Origin: Fervidobacterium sp.
GTDB taxonomy: Bacteria > Thermotogota > Thermotogae > Thermotogales > Fervidobacteriaceae
Length of the DNA stretch: 6,109 bases
Direction of reading: 5' to 3'
NCBI GenBank assembly: GCA_003522805.1
Contig: DPIB01000232.1
Coordinates: forward strand, 1-6,109
Position 1 is the stretch's first letter. Each line of letters opens with the position of its first letter. The notes beneath the pieces were generated by a model. The model searched no databases and had not been told where the DNA came from. It was given only the letters and a program-made list of their open reading frames with translations. This document shows, in pieces, positions 6,083-6,109 of the stretch. A program made the translations under genes and the position numbers.

Positions 6083-6109
6083 GTAAGATATCGAAATATT
6101 AAGAAATAT
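6083..6109 (-). promoter_or_regulatory. Candidate response-regulator operator: 10-bp-spaced direct repeats
   Basis: On the minus strand, ATATTTC occurs at 6109-6103 and again at 6099-6093, and a 5-of-7 relative, ATCTTAC, at 6089-6083, so three units follow a 10-bp step. OmpR/PhoB-class regulators bind such head-to-tail repeats spaced about one helical turn. The array covers the place where a -35 box would lie for the GATAAT element. The sequence is AT-rich and the window ends here, so chance cannot be excluded. Confidence 0.35.

Noticed and set aside
5758..6102. Plus-strand frame opposite the start of pstS
   Set aside because: It is antisense to the signal peptide and first binding motifs of PstS. 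Its translation is the expected mirror of that sequence.
6027..6109. Classical E. coli (CTGTCAT) or Bacillus (TTAACA) pho boxes upstream of pstS
   Set aside because: I looked for 11-bp-spaced copies of either consensus on both strands and found none. CTT-containing words occur but at irregular steps of 14, 16 and 23 bp.
1..6109. CRISPR array, tRNA/rRNA, insertion sequence, toxin-antitoxin or phage genes
   Set aside because: I read both strands for repeat-spacer patterns, tRNA arms, transposase-like frames and terminal inverted repeats and found none. The window is a conserved housekeeping operon.

Overview
The window holds one complete minus-strand phosphate-uptake and phosphate-signalling operon. 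Transcription runs from the right end to the left end, in the order pstS, pstC, pstA, pstB, phoU, a PhoB-type response regulator, and a PhoR-type histidine kinase. The set covers a secreted phosphate-binding protein, two permeases, the ATPase, the PhoU signalling adaptor and the two-component system. All seven frames are intact and of normal family length. Every recognisable catalytic or binding motif is present, and I see no truncation, frameshift, insertion sequence, CRISPR array or RNA gene.

The organism is most likely a thermophilic, AT-rich bacterium, and the gene style resembles Thermotogota such as Fervidobacterium or Thermosipho. The reasons are strong GGAGG-type Shine-Dalgarno sites before most genes, heavy use of AGA/AGG arginine and AAA/GAA codons, Lys/Glu-rich proteins, tight ATGA start/stop overlaps, and a short PstS with an ordinary signal peptide and no lipobox. 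This is inference from style; no taxonomic marker gene is present.

Layout, right to left: 6027-6109 is the pstS leader, with a candidate promoter and a run of 10-bp-spaced direct repeats that could be the response-regulator operator. pstS (5190-6014) is followed by a 112-nt gap with a small hairpin at the pstC ribosome-binding site. pstC, pstA and pstB (5077 down to 2617) are joined by 4-nt overlaps. phoU follows after 31 nt, then overlaps the regulator gene by 4 nt, which overlaps the kinase gene by 11 nt. A bidirectional hairpin terminator at 225-260 closes the operon. The left 224 nt are purine-rich and mostly non-coding, with at most the last 19 codons of a plus-strand gene at 1-60.

Expected working: PstS captures phosphate outside the membrane, PstCA moves it inward, and PstB hydrolyses ATP. 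PhoU relays transporter status to the kinase, which controls the regulator, which probably activates the operon's own promoter. The most distinctive point is that the kinase has no transmembrane segment, so any phosphate signal must reach it in the cytoplasm, most plausibly through PhoU and PstB. I do not see a new biological system here; the findings are regulatory and architectural details of a known one.
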